Source: Spisula solida (taxonomy: Eukaryota > Mollusca > Bivalvia > Venerida > Mactridae). Taken from it: DNA of 64,000 nucleotides. The notes below the pieces were generated by a model, which searched no databases, had not been told where the DNA came from, and saw only the letters and a program-made list of their open reading frames with translations. This document shows, one piece after another, positions 17,457 through 32,000 of the stretch. The stretch lies in contig OX365948.1 of assembly GCA_947247005.1 (NCBI GenBank), positions 6,324,001-6,388,000 of the forward strand, read 5' to 3'. Each line of letters begins with the position of its first letter. Position 1 is the stretch's first letter. The translations under genes and the position numbers were made by a program.

Positions 17457-18399
17457 ACGGGGCCGACTTGAAAAATATGTTTGTTTCCCCTCCCTCGACC
17501 CTAACCAGCTAGGGTAGGGTAGGTAGGTAGGGATAATATTTTTTTATTGAAATATTTTTTCATAAACTTAACTTTTTTATTGTAGAGATAGACATACAGG
17601 TATAATTTGGCAGTCAATGATCTTCTTATTGAAGCATAAATTATGAATGTCAAAATCATTAATTAATGCTTTCAGTTGGTACACTGTTAAACAAGTCAGT
17701 ATCAATGTCTAAACTGACCAAGACAGACCCTATTAAGTGCTAAACTGACCAAGACAGGCCCTATTAAGTGCTAAGAAGCTGACCAAGACAGGCCCTATTA
17801 AGTGCTAAGAAGCTATCTTCACTGGTTGTCGTATGTGTGTTGTCAATTTGTGCAAATGTTTGAAATGCCGTTTGTAATAAAGTCCAATACTGTGTAAATG
17901 AGCGTATGGCCGAGTATCGTTTTCTCGGGCCGACACTTCGCATATTACTAAGCCTTTATTCAAGTCATCATTCTCATTCAGTTGGCTGTGAGTTAGGCCA
18001 ATTACCTCATTCAATAGATCATAAAATGTTTATTTGGGTGACGCTTTGATAATGCACTTTTTAACAAGTATCCATGTAAAAACATCGTTTTTAACACTCA
18101 CTGAAACTCAAATTGTGTACTGCGCCGCCATGCTTGACGAAGGTTCCCTACTTCAACCCATTAATATCGACAATTACGCTGAAATTACAGGAACCAGCGA
18201 GTAGCTACTAAAAACCGTACCAGGCCGGATCGGAGTGTTTCGTACCCAATAATCATCGTACCTAAAATATTCGCACCTGTGCATTTTTTACGAAAAATTT
18301 TTTTTGGCCAACTTCAAAAAAATATTTACGGTCGCGACCATTTTCAACGGTCGGTCGGGGGAGGGGAAACAAACAATATTTTATTATTGGCCCGGTTGT
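17457..18399. mobile_element. TIR element with gtttgtttcccctccc ends
   Basis: Left end (17465-17500) and right end (18345-18399) are inverted copies sharing tgtttgtttcccctccc[t/c]cgacc. The interior carries a three-copy tandem repeat (17708-17816). No transposase. A one-ended relative sits at 3355-3530. Confidence 0.65.
17708..17816. repeat. Three-copy tandem repeat, 31-34 bp unit
   Basis: Unit ctgaccaagacaggccctat followed by taagtgcta; two units of 31 bp and one of 34 bp that gains aag before the unit start. Lies inside the TIR element at 17457-18399. Confidence 0.85.
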
Positions 18400-19202
18400 A
18401 AACTTTTTATTTTATTAAATTTATTATCATATCAAAGTAAAACAATAACTTAAATTTACCTGCTGGTGTCTGGTATTGGATGGAAAGTCAGTCTTATTTC
18501 ACCAGGCTTGTCCAATAAACAGTTACAGGACATTAACCTGCATAGTGAAAATGAATGCCTAACTTAATTATTAATGCTGTTTGTTCAGATCATCTTGCTA
18601 TTGGTATAAGTTATTGTGGGTTATTACCCTTGTTATAATTTATTACATATAAATCCATTATACATGTGCTTCCATCAGTCAAAACTTCTGTGAGCTGGAT
18701 CAGTGGTCTCTGGTAAACTGTAAAAGATATGATAAGCCCTTTGTTAGAATCTGTATTAACTCAATGTCAAGTATAATTTACTTGTCTTAATATTTTGAAC
18801 TTGAAAAAACTGATATTGTATTTGTCATAGTGGAATACATCATTTGGTAAGTAATTTTGTAAAATCTTCATTTCTGATTACCAGTATGTATTATGTACGC
18901 TATTTTTAATACTCAGAGGAGGTGTTGACAAAAGTCGGTAATAAAATGTACTTCTTTTCTTAACCATTAAAACCTTGCATCAGTCTTATTATGCTGCTTT
19001 CAAAATTGTTACAACATAATTATATGGCAGGCAATTTACTAACTCCTTAGGAATTAGTTATTGGTCATGCTAATTTGCTGTTGTGCAAGTAACTTACAGC
19101 TTCTATACTTGTGTAGCTAGCTAGGGACTGGTCCAAGCTGTCATAGATAGAACATTATTTATCTCCCTTGAAATCCACACAACCGTAAATGTTTTATCAG
19201 TG

Positions 19203-19568
19203 TTATCGGTGATTTTTCTTGAACCAAATGAAGCAGCCTGTGCGCATAAAATTGGATAATTTTAGCGCGACAATTCGCAAAATTGCGAATTATGAAAAAG
19301 GACTTTAATTGTTCATATTTTGCTTTTTTTGCTGATTATACTTATAGTCATATGTATTCATTGTAGCAATGACTTAACAGTTTGAAAATCTATAATTTTG
19401 ACTACAAAACAGCCATATAGTTACCAGTAGTTATTTTTAAACCAGCAAGAACAAAAGGGGGAAATAATGCATTCTTTTTGGGAAAAATATTACCTCTGGG
19501 ACAAATGGATGTCTAGGGGAAGGTGCCTGTATTCGGCCCTAAAAATAGCCCCAAAAAATCACTGATAA
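19203..19568. mobile_element. Possible small TIR element
   Basis: Left ttatcggtgatttttcttg and right ccaaaaaatcactgataa form an imperfect inverted pair 366 bp apart. Only the ends support this call; no coding content. It sits about 300 bp upstream of the first EB1 exon. Confidence 0.35.
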
Positions 19569-19860
19569 GTTATTGATATGTTCGTAATATTTGCATCTAT
19601 TTTGAACTTTCAGGTCATATCAGTCTAACTAAACTTAATCTTAGATTCTGATAATATAAATGCTGATATATGACGTATTAATTAATAGATAACTACATTT
19701 GTAATCATTTGATATACTATAGATATGTATTGTATCAGTGTGAGAGATCTGTGGTATGTTGTCAAGTCCCTAGTCTGGTGTAACAGCTGCTTCTGTTCAA
19801 TCTTACCTTATACAATATTATTGATGGATATAGAACTTACAACAGCTTAGATATTGTCCA

Positions 19861-20024
19861 ATGTCAACTATGTGGAAGTCTCCATCCGGTGAGCGTGAAC
19901 GACAACGAGTATTAAGGAGACAACGCGCCATGGAGTTATGGAGTATTGCTCGTAGTTCTGTTCAGACTAAATCGTATTCGTGTCCATATCATTCGTATCA
20001 AAATGTGCACTCATGTCGTCATAT
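19861..20024 (+). CDS. MAPRE1: EB1 upstream exon: possible N-terminal extension or 5' leader
   Basis: The frame is open from 19834, has ATGs at 19861 and 19870, and ends at a strong gtaagt donor (20025). The exon is more GC-rich than its surroundings. It ends in phase 2, and splicing to the acceptor at 27067 keeps the frame through IQIEA into MAVNVYSTS. The extension would be basic ([18 protein letters not shown]) with a Cys/His/Tyr-rich stretch ([17 protein letters not shown]). Vertebrate EB2 also carries an N-terminal extension before MAVNVYS, of unrelated sequence as far as I can tell. Alternatively this is a non-coding leader that happens to be open, with translation starting at the GCCATGG at 27078-27084. 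Either way it is a likely EB1 first exon. Confidence 0.55.
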
Positions 20025-23000
20025 GTAAGTGATCACTTTATATGTCCCGTCTTTGAAATATATCTGTTGATTTTCATCTTTACATATTTACATATTTGTT
20101 TTGAGATCTTTTAGTCCAATAGAAAATGGGATACATATATAGCATAGGAGTGTGACAAGGCAAGCAATTTCATTCTATTCCACTTGAAACATTTAGGTTG
20201 GCACAGATAGTAGACTAGAGCTAGATAGAAAAGACCTTGTGGATCATGGTTTAATACCCAGGTTAGGCAAGTTCTTCCACAACATTGGTTACAACCATGT
20301 CCTCCACATGTGGAGAAGTTATCTATTGGATGTGGAAGATTTTAATTGAGGTCTACTTAATAGTACTTGTAGTTGTAATTTATGACAGAAACATTGTTGA
20401 AGGCCAGCTTAGTTAAACATTATGAAAGCCAACAACAAATCCACTGTTACTTCATATATTTGGAGATTTGATATAAAGTTTACGTGACGTCAATCATTGA
20501 CGGGATGTAATAAAGTTATGACTGTACCTTTAGGTTATAATTTGTGCCTGTATTATGTTGACTGTTGGGTATGATCGTAACGTCTGTTCTGCACACTGTG
20601 CGGGATGTTCTCCTCCGAACAACTTACGAACAAAACGGAACAGAAAGTAAAATGTTTAAGATGACCAAAATTGTAGTTGCAGCCATTATATTGGAGGAAG
20701 AAATATGCATGTGGATCTATTTAAATGTAATTTTTTGCCCGCAATGGCCCATAATTGGACAATAAATTTATTATATTCTATTTTATGACACAAGCGGACA
20801 TTGTTGTTGTTGTAATCACGTGACTGTTCTGGCTGCACCACCTCTGTGGCTAGCACAGAAAGATTATGTTCTGAACAGTGTTCCGGTTTGTTGGTAAGTG
20901 TGTTCCACTGTCCGGGATGTGCAGAACAGTGTACAAATGCGTCTTGTATCTGTATGAACTATGATTTAAATAAATTTGTATACCAATTTTCACTTCAATC
21001 TTTGTTCAGTGGATGAAATGGCTAATATTAATTAACCTGCCAAATTCTTGAACTCACTCACTGCCAGGTTGGTTCAACAAAGCATATACCGGGTAATTTA
21101 CATGCATTCAGGTTTGACAATCTAATAAAGGTTCATCGCACGGACATAAAACAAATTAAAGATTCGGTTTCTTTACTTGGTTAAATTGAATGCGATGACA
21201 TGCGACTATGAATGACTAATTAGGTCACACATGTATATTTTTATCCCAATTAGTTTTTATCTATTTTACTATAATTGTGTCTCTGACTTTCAAAACTAAT
21301 TGTTTGACTATTTGCCAGATTCTGACATGGTCTTACTTTCAATGTATGGTTTGCACATAGTTTGTATGAGTTTAGTGTCATATTTCTGGTTAATACAAGA
21401 TATACTGTGATAATACCACACCTATCGATCTGTACCATGTGATTTATGACATTTCATTTTTATGGCAGGCCTATAGTAGATATTGTATTCGCGTGAAGTT
21501 GATATTGTTAGTGCCCTTTGAATTTTTTATACTTTTTGTTAGCAATTATGTGACTTAATAATAACTTCGGACTAATAGTTCACCTTCAAGATATTTGCAT
21601 AACTTTTTTTGTTTAGGATTCTCGGATTTGTTTATATTTATGTAAAGTTAACATGAGAGGAAAGTAAGTGTGTATAAATTATGTGCATTGCTACATAGAG
21701 CATATTACATGAGTGTCTTTTCATATCTATTTTATTCAACGACTTTAATAAATTCAATATGGAAAGTCACAAATATAATGTTCTTTTTAGCTCACCTGTC
21801 ACAAAGTGACAAGGTGAGCTTTTGTGATCGCTCTTCGTCCGTCGTCCGTCGTCCGTCCGTCCGTCCACAATTGCTTGTGAACACACTAGAGGTCACAAAT
21901 TTAGCCTGATCTTTATGAAACTTGGTCACAATGATCATCTCAACAAAATCTAGGCCAAGTTCGATATTGGGTCATCTGGGGTCAAAAACTAGGTCACTAG
22001 GTCAAATCATAGAAAAACCTTGTGAACACATTAGAGGTCACAATTTTGACTTAATCTTTATGAAACTTGATCACAATGATCATCTCTATAAAATCTAGGT
22101 CAAGTTCGATATTGGGTCATCTGGGGTCAAAAACTAGGTCACTAGGTCAAATCATAGAAAAACCTTGTGAACACATTAGAGGTCACAATTTTGACTTAAT
22201 CTTTATGAAACTTGATCACAATGATCATCTCTATAAAATCTAGGTCAAGTTCGATATTGGGTCATCTGGGGTCAAAAACTAGGTCACTAGGTCAAATCAT
22301 AGAAAAACCTTGTGAACACATTAGAGGTCACAATTTTGACTTAATCTTTATGAAACTTGATCACAATGATCATCTCTATAAAATCTAGGTCAAGTTCGAT
22401 ATTGGGTCATCCAGGGTCATAAACTAGGTCACAAGGTCAAATCATAGATAAACCTTGTGTAGTCACTAGAGGTCACAATTTTGGTCTAATATTTATGAAA
22501 CTTGGTCACAATGATCATCTCAACAGAATCTAGGTCAAGTTCGATATTGGGTCATCAGGGGTCAAAAACTAGGTCACAAGGTCAAATCATAGAAAAACCT
22601 TGTGTAGTCACTAGAGGTCACAATTTTGACCTAGTCTTTATGAAACTTGGTCACAATGATCATCTCAACAAAATCTAGGTCAAGTTCGATATTGGGTCAT
22701 CTGGGGTCAAAAACTAGGTCACAAGGTCAAATCATAGATAAACCTTGTGTAGTCACTAGAGGTCACAATTTTGGTCTAATCTTTATGAGACTTGGTCACA
22801 ATGATCATCGCAATAAAATCTAGGTCAAGTTCGATAATGGGTCATCTGGGGTCAAAAACTAGGTCACAAGGTCAAATAATAGAAAAACCTTGTGTAGTCA
22901 CTAGAGGTCACAGTTTTAGCATAATCTTTACGAAACTTGGTCACAATGATCTACACAACCAAATCTAGGTCAAGTTTGATATTGGGTCATCCGGGGTCAA

Positions 23001-26000
23001 AAACTAGCTCACAAGATCAAATCATAGAAAAACCTTGTGTAGTCACTAGAGGTCCCAGTTTTGGCCTGATCTTTACGAAACTTAGTCACAATGATCATAA
23101 CAACAAAATCGAGGTCGAGTTCGATAATGGGTCATCTGGGGTCAAAAACTAGGTCACAAGGTTAAATCATAGAAATACCTTGCGTAGTCACTAGAGGTCA
23201 CAATTTTTGTCTAATCTTTATGAAACTCAGTCACAATGATCATCTCAAAAAAATCTAGATCAAGTTCGATATTGGGTCATCTGGGGTCAAAAACTAGGTC
23301 ACAAGGTCAAATAATAGAAAAACCTTGTGTAGTCACTAGAGGTCACAGTTTTGGCCTGATCTTTACGAAACTTGGTCACAATGATCATCTCAACAAAATC
23401 TAGGTCAAGTCCGATATTGGTTTATCTGGGGTCAAAAACTAGGTCATTAGGTCAAATCATATAAAAACCTTTTGTAGTCACTAGAGGTCACAATATTTGC
23501 CTAATCTGTATAAAACTTGGTCACAATGATCATCTTAACAAAATCTAGGTTAAATTCGAAAGGTGAGCGACCTAGGGCCCTTTGGGCCCTCTTGTTTATC
23601 ACATGTTAGCCTTTTTTCGGGCGAAACATAAAATAGCTACTTATTTTCATTTTAATAAACGCGCAACTTTGACGACGTCGTCTATGCTTTGAATGACGTC
23701 GCGTCAAAGCTTTATTACACTAGTGTATTATCGAAAATAAATTACGGCTTTATTACGCTACCGCGACGTCAAACATGTGATAAATGATATTTAATCTCCA
23801 GTTTCTGTTTATATGAATATATTTGTTCAGATTCATACTTCTAAATGTGTTTAGAATTATTTTCTTTTCAAAGTACAAAAACTTGACAAGCATAAAATTC
23901 CCTACGATATTACATTTTTCAATTTTCTTTGAAGTTGAAATAATTGATGTAGGTGTTTCACTTGGCTTTTATAGTTTACCTTTGACAGCAGTATGCAGTC
24001 AGTCATTGGCTTGGTGTTTATGTCCCATTTCAAATATAACAAGCATATATATATATTGTATTAATGTATAGTAGGAGCATCTTGTTTAGTCATCTTGTGC
24101 TCAGGGTTTGTTCTTGAGTTATATAAGTAAACCACATTGAACTGAGACTTGTGACACTTGAAAGTTGAATAAGCATATAGTTCAGCCTTGCCAGTTGGAG
24201 TCGCAGTTTAATGGGGTCAGATAATATGTGTACTTCCTTCTTTAATATTATGAGTAAAGCTTACATTGGTCAAACCTATCAAAGAATCATTACAACGTAT
24301 TGCTCTATAACATGAACAAAGAGTAGACATGCATTTATTATAAAAATGATGATATTACCAAATTTAGACTTAGTGCATTCGATAAATTAGTTGATGCGCA
24401 TTAGATATGCTGAACAATGCAGATAATATGCACATATTGTGTACAGACAATATGGTTGGGATTTTTGTCTGTCCATGGATGAGAAGCATTATTGTTTGAA
24501 TCTGAAATAAAATGTATGTTCTGTTCCTAACCGATTGTTATACTCGATAAATTGTGTGTAAATTTGTTGACATCTATAAGTATTCAGTGATGTAAACAAT
24601 GGTGATATCTGACAATATGTTCAATGAGTGGTTGATTGGATACACAAGACATTTCAATCTTATAACAATGATGGTGGCTGTATATACATACACGTGTAGA
24701 TTGAAACATGTGACATTCATTGCTAAATTTTTACGAACTTATAGATTTGTTTGAAATACATTAATGCTTGATACAGTAGCCTGAATGACCCAGATACATA
24801 CTGGAAGCCTAGGAAGATGTTTTTGTTCAAATTTGTTCATGTGACAGATACCATAACAATTACCCTGTCTGTTATATATACATTATCTTGATGTGCTTGA
24901 AAACACTTTTATAATATAAACATTTTGGGGGATTAAAAATCCAATTTCTACAGTTTAATTACGGCCTTCAAAATATGTGACAAGGGGTTTATTATAATTC
25001 TTGTTTGCAAATTGAAAACACAATGAAAATAATAACAATAAACAATATTGATTACCCATGAAAATAAATTATTGTACTGTGATGTATGGATTGATATTTG
25101 GTCTGAGTTTGTTGATAAATACAGAAACACTTGAACTCTTGAAAGATGATTGTATTTATTTCTGTGTAGAAATACTGTATGTCTGTTTCTTGTATTTTTC
25201 TGAAAAATAAGGGAGGTCAGTAATTAACAATTAACTCGGAGCTGATGAGATTTATAATATAACAAACACATGATTTCTATAAAACATGGTGCTGTGTTTA
25301 TAGACAGTTTGATCTATGATATCTGATAGTCTACACATTGTAACGCTATTCTCTCATTAAATGGATTATGCACAAGCTCTATCATGCTAACATTGATTAG
25401 TCCTCTCGGTTGTTTTAACCAGATGCTTGTTTTATGGTGTAGTTATAGTGTTATATCAATAATCAACTCATGCAGTTGATCTCACAAATTTTAGTTTTGA
25501 CCTTATATTAGCATAACTTAACAGCTGATAAATTATTATTTATATTTATAACCTTGGTTTTATGTTTTCATAAGCGGAAATTATCACAAAGACGCTTGAG
25601 GTGTAATACAGACACAAATCTAAAGCACCGATATTACACGATTTGCTAGCAGAAATTTATATATTCAAAGCAATATTTGTGCATAAAGGTCAGGATCAGG
25701 CCACATTTTCCGTGCTATACCTCTGTCTAGTTTGATGGATTGACTGGTGCAGAGACCAGTATGTGTAAACATGCTCCATACTGGTTATTTGAAAATAATT
25801 GGTGATAAACAGTTAAAACACTAATATAATACATTCACATTTAAATCCGGTAAATACATTCAGACGCATCTGTAGTCGATGTGTCAAATGTGTCTCCTTG
25901 GAGTTAAGGGTTGAATTGAAATGTGGTAATTGTGTAATAACGGGTCAGTCTGTTCTTTCCTTACTTGAAGTGTATTTCGAAGTTCAGAATGCATTTACTG

Positions 26001-29000
26001 ACACTGGCTGTACAAGTAATAGTAACATATGTTGGCTTCTAAGATTTGTTAGATCTAACTGCCCCGCAATTTTCTCTGTTTCATATGAAATACATTCATG
26101 ATTAATCCACACAACTGTTTATGTAAGAAACTCGATGATGTGATTAAAGAAACTCGATGATGTGATTAGTCAAACATTATTGGGGAAGATTTATCTGTTA
26201 CAGAAAATTACCAGAAAAATTTGGCTACTGTAGACTACTTTAATTTAGGTCAAATGTGAAACAAGTTCACAACTTGTATTAGTCAGTTTGGATACCTCAT
26301 TTCTGATGGTATCCATCTACACTTGTGTATGTGTGAGAGATGTGAAGCTCATGTCCCCTGTAACTTGCACCATATTATTTTGACCTCAGTATGAAGCCAC
26401 CAGGGAGCATACCCCTGACCACTCACTCTAAACCATCAGGCTAACAAGGTGGTAAACTAGCAGGGCTTTTTTTCGCTGAATTGTGAAGAGGCCCAAGCCT
26501 TTTTGTTTTGTGAAAATTTAGCGCGAAAATTCTAAAAATTGTGAAAAAGTAGACACGGAAACATAAAGCGATAAATCATCACATTATGATATAAAAAAAT
26601 TCAGATGTTAGTTCATTTTTTGTCAACTTTTCCCAAACATGCATGTATCTATGATGTGATACATATTAAGTCCAGTACAGGAATATATGATTGTTATCTT
26701 CGATTTGTTTGTTTGGTGCTTTGTGGTAAAGTTGATTTTACAAAAACCATGACGCCAATTCTAATTGTGAAGGGGCCTTTCAGGTTTGTGAAAGGAGCCT
26801 ATATGAAATTGTGAAGGGGCCTTATATAGGCCCCTTGTATATAGTGAAAAAAAGCCCTGACTAGTCAAATAAGTGAGTATGTCCATTCAGTGTTTGTGGT
26901 AATAAATAAATGTGATTGTGGGGTTGTTGTGACCCAGTCTTTCAGGGGGAACATTTTTGCTTTCAAGTGAATGATAATCCCAGATTGTTTGTAATATTTT
27001 ATAATGTGGTGCTGGTGCAGAAGCTGTTTTTGTCATTCTGTAATGTAAATGTTTTATCTACTTGCAGACAAATAGAAGCCATGGCAGTTAATGTGTACAG
27101 TACAAGTTGTACGCAGGACAACCTGAGTCGACATGATATACTTACATGGGTTAATGATAGCTTACAAACAAGTTATGGTAAAATAGAGGAACTTTGTACA
27201 GGTATGTATTGTTGATTCAAAATTACTGGTAGTTGCAAATATCTGTAAAAAACAAACACAGGCACAAATAATTTGTCTGAGCAAGAAATACCCACAGTGC
27301 TCCGTTTCACCCTGGGTGTGAGAATTGGTACATGTACCTGAGAGGACCTAAAGACGATGTGCTAGGGCTGCCACAGGTGCCAAGTGTTACAGCCAACTTG
27401 TGATTCAATTTCGATTTCTATGCTTTTTAGCTCACCTGTGACAGAGTGAGCTTTTGTGATCACTCTTCGTCCGTCCGTCAACAATCATAGATAAACCTTG
27501 TGTAGTCACTAGAGGTCACAATTTTGACTTAATCTTTATGAAACTTGGTCACAATGAGCATCTCAACAAAATCTAGGTCAAGTTCGTTATTGGGTCATCC
27601 GGGGTCAAAAACTAGGTCACAAGGTCAAATCATAGAAAAACCTTGTGTAGACACTAGAGGTCACACTTTTGACTTAATCTTTATGAAACTTGGTCACAAT
27701 GATCATCTCAACAAAATCTAGGTCAAGTTTGATATTGGGTCATCCGGGGTCAAAAACTAGGTCACAAGGTCAAATCATAGAAAAACCTTGTGTAGTCACT
27801 AGAGGTCACAATTTTGACTTAATCTTTATGAAACTTGGTCACAATGATCATCACAACAAAATATAGGTCAAGTTCGATATTGGGTCATCCGGGGTCAAAA
27901 ACTAGGTCACAAGGTCAAATCACAGGTCTTGCATGTACTGCTATAACAGGTGAGCGACCTAGGGCCCTTTGGGCCCTCTTGTATTTTTCCTCGCCACCAA
28001 AAATCCATATTGACGAGGCCCCCAGAAGCAGTTAGTCACTAAAGTTTTCAACCAAATTTTCCAAAGAAAAAAACTGGTTATTAGATTGGCGAATATGGTA
28101 GGCGAGCGTCCACAATTGGTTTCAGATTGATAACTAGTTACTAAGGAGTGAGATATCGTGATGACACTTGCTGTGTAGGTAGCTTATATGAAAATGTTGC
28201 TTGCAATTGAAAATGGAATCAAGGTCACTGTTACTAAAAAATATAATTAGACTTGGCTGCCACAAAAATCTGGTTTTCATGGAATTTCCATATCTTGTTT
28301 GGGGATAGTCCCTGATACTGCATGGCCCCTGTTCCAGAAGCATCCCTGATTCTTTTACGGCCTGATGTATAGCATCATACACAGGACCACAGTTAATGTC
28401 TCGTCAGAACGACTGTTGGTTATTTGTAGGTGGGAAATACTGTAAAGCGTTTCTGTTCTCATCCAGCTGGAGGCTGGATCGAACCCACAACCTTCAGATC
28501 AGCAGTCTGTAGCTCTTACCTCTGGACCACTTGTCCACCTCAGATTAAATCTTGGTCTATCATATTCTTTCACTCATATATAACTAACACCATCAATGCT
28601 GACGAGACGTATTTATTTGGCAACAAACGAGAGGCATGATATATAGAGCATGATTACATATAAAGCAATAATTAACTCGCATGTCTAATGTATCTACGTG
28701 TAGCTGTACATGTCGTACATATGCATATTTAACTCCACTCTCCTGTAATTTAAAATTAATCACGTATCTTGCCTGTTTAACGTGCATGCCACTATCTCAT
28801 CTCCAGTTCTTTGATTAATATCAGTTTACCAAGAGATAAGATTGTATATATCTTCATAGGGATAATGGCCGTCCAGGAAAAACCTCCCTAGTATTCTAGG
28901 AAGGAAACCTGTACCCGTAATACCTGCCGAACTCGCCCCTCCAATATACTAGATAACGGATTGATCAAAGCATGCCTATACAAAATTATACACACACAAT

Positions 29001-32000
29001 ACATAATAAAACGTTTGATTATGCTAATAATAAATATCTAAATGAATTTGAATGCATGTTGTTGCCGCGAAATCTCGATTAGAAATGACCACTTTTTCTC
29101 TCTCGGCGGTCAGCTTCGCGCCAAAAACCTATTGACCAATCAAAACTTGTTTTGTCAAAGGTAGACAACTGTTCTCAGGCTATACTGCGTAACGCTGAGA
29201 ACAATATTGATTCAGTATGTACAAGTGGTTTATATGTACGATGACCTGAACAGACTCATGCCTGAAAGTTTGAACTTAAAATTCCTTTTTTTCTTTTGAG
29301 TATTCATTCAATATTTATTAAAAATGATATGGAACTCCACAGATATATCTGACTTGTGTTTTCAGGAGCCGCATATTGCCAGTTTATGGATATGTTATTT
29401 CAAGGTAAGATTTTCATATCAAAGATTCAAATATTATACTCATACTAAGTACTACAAATGAAGGCAGCCAGCAAATTGTAATCAAGGAAGTTGTAATCTA
29501 TGGCAGTGAATGCAAGCCACATGATTTGGGGACTTCAATCCTCATACTGTAATTGGCTTGAGTACTGGTCGATAACCAGGAAATTGTCATCAAGTGATAC
29601 TAATATAAAAAATTTACACATTAAATTATGGCACAGTGTTCAATGAATTCACTTGAGAAACTAGACAACCAACCGTTGGCAAATAATAAGGCCAAGTAAT
29701 GTCAGGTGCAATGTCACTGTTGACCAGAATTCAGACAAGTTCAAGCTTTCAATGAGTAAGTCTTTCAACTTATCAGTAGAACAGGTCACAGCTCACAGTT
29801 TGCTAAAGATTGTACAAGGTGCCTTAATAATTCTATGACAACAACGATATGTATTCATTCCTCTATGAAATGAGATGTGATTGGACTTGATAATTCGTCT
29901 TTTAGACCTGGAGTAAAAATTTGATGAGTATCAATGTTGTTCTGATTGTAAGTGTATGCCTTTCCAGGCTGTTTTCCAGTTCCATGTGACTTTCCTTGGT
30001 ACCAGATGACATGTGACTTATATTGGTACCATGTGACTTTCCTTGGTACCAGATGACATGTGACTTATATTGGTACCATGTTACTTACCTTGGTACCTTA
30101 TGACTCTACTTAGTACCATGTGATCTTCATACCATGTGACTTTTATTGATTCCCTGTGACTTAATCACTTATATTGATATCATGTGATTTATATTGGTAC
30201 CATGTAACTTAATTACATTGGTTCTTAGTACCAAGTGACTTTTCTTGGTACCATGTGACTTATTGTATGTTCTTACTGTAAATGTTTGACTTTCCAGGCT
30301 ATATAGTTATGAAAAAAGTAAAAATCACAACAAAACTTGAGCATGAGTCGATCCAAAATTTCAAGCTTCTTCAATCGGCGTTCAACAAATTGAGTGTGGA
30401 CAAGGTGAGGGGAGGAATAGAGAGAGATTATAATACCAACATACTTGTTCCTTCCCTAGTGTTTGCTACTAATGTCGCTCAATTACAGAATTCTATATAG
30501 GGGAGTCACACAGACAGATTGCTTCCTTTTCCTTGCATTGGTTGCTTAAAAGCATTAAGTCTCCATGTGACTCATAAATGTCTGTTAGGATTTAATAAAA
30601 TTAAAATGATAAAAAGCCTTAAATTTGACTGATATACTGTTAATGAACATATTAACTTCTACTATAGGAGGTGGTGATGCCTAATGTACATGGAATAATT
30701 AGATTTCAATTAAAATTTTAGAGTGAATTTAAGAGATTTCGATTAAAATGTTAATAAATCTGACTAAGCTTTGGGAAACATGCTTTGGCTAAATTATATC
30801 TACTTTTCTTTCTTTATCTATTGCTGTGACTGAATAATAAAAACTAGAGCTCATGTGCAAACATTTGAAAAGCCAATTTGCTTCAGACGAACATATTAAT
30901 TTCTTGTTCAATCTATGGCTATTTCTGCAGCTTGCATAATATGTTCTATCTTGGCTAATTTCACTGTCTGACTCCCCTGCATGACAGGATTACCATAGCA
31001 GAGATATATGGAGAGTATATCATCTATATATATCAACAATACATGTATTACAGTAACTCACAGACACTCTATATATGTGTGTACCTCAATATTGATGAAT
31101 ATTGTAATCTACATTGTTGCGTACATGTATTACACTATTCAGTATACATGTATATATTACACTTGTTGAAACTTTGGTTATAAATATGTACATGTATAAT
31201 CTTCTATCATATTGGTAATACCTCACAGTTATATTAAATTCACTGTCATCAAAAATGTATATATGTTAAATTTACGATAATTTGATTTACATCGTATGTG
31301 TATGGAAATAACCTTACTTTGTTATTGTCCCACATATAAGAGTAGATCCAGAGACTTTTAAGTATTAAGTTAAAAAATATGAGGATTAGCCTTTATTCCA
31401 TTTCGAGGTCTTGTTATAACTTAATGATTTTCTTTTTATTGCAATGAAAATATCAAATTATGATAAAATAATAACAATAAAAATGTAATGAAATAATAAA
31501 ACAAGTAATGGATATAATAATCAGAAGTGATGGAAGTATAATATGTACATGATAATCAAGGTTTCCAACATGTAACTAACTGTTATGCATGCTTACTAAC
31601 TACAAATATGTTTTACAGCTAACTAGATATATTTATTATTTTATTCTGTAGCCTAACCATCTTTCTCTTCCTTTACTTCTTTGCAGGAACTGTTTTGCTT
31701 AAAAAAGTGAAAATCAATACAAAATTAGAACATGAATATATACAGAATTTCAAGTACCTACAGTCAGCGTTCACAAAATTAGGCGTTGATAAGGTAGGTG
31801 GAGACGGCGTGACGTTTAATGTGTCTCGATCGTGCCACTAGAAACCTTTCAATCTATGTTTTATCATCTCTGTACATTTATTGGGATTGAGTGTTGGAAT
31901 CATTTTCTGTGTTTTACTTGAGAGTTTGTTGGGTGATGTTATGGACCCTTGTTGGTGACTTTTTGGACCCTCTGACACGTTTGTGGGATGTATTCTTTCC

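Noticed and set aside
21785..23597. Regular 144-bp repeats considered as a CRISPR-like array
   Set aside because: The units are continuous tandem copies without unique spacers, within a eukaryotic intron, and have mobile-element ends.
28134..28382. - strand frame [20 protein letters not shown] considered as a transposase or host exon
   Set aside because: No recognisable domain, no supporting splice sites, and no related sequence nearby.
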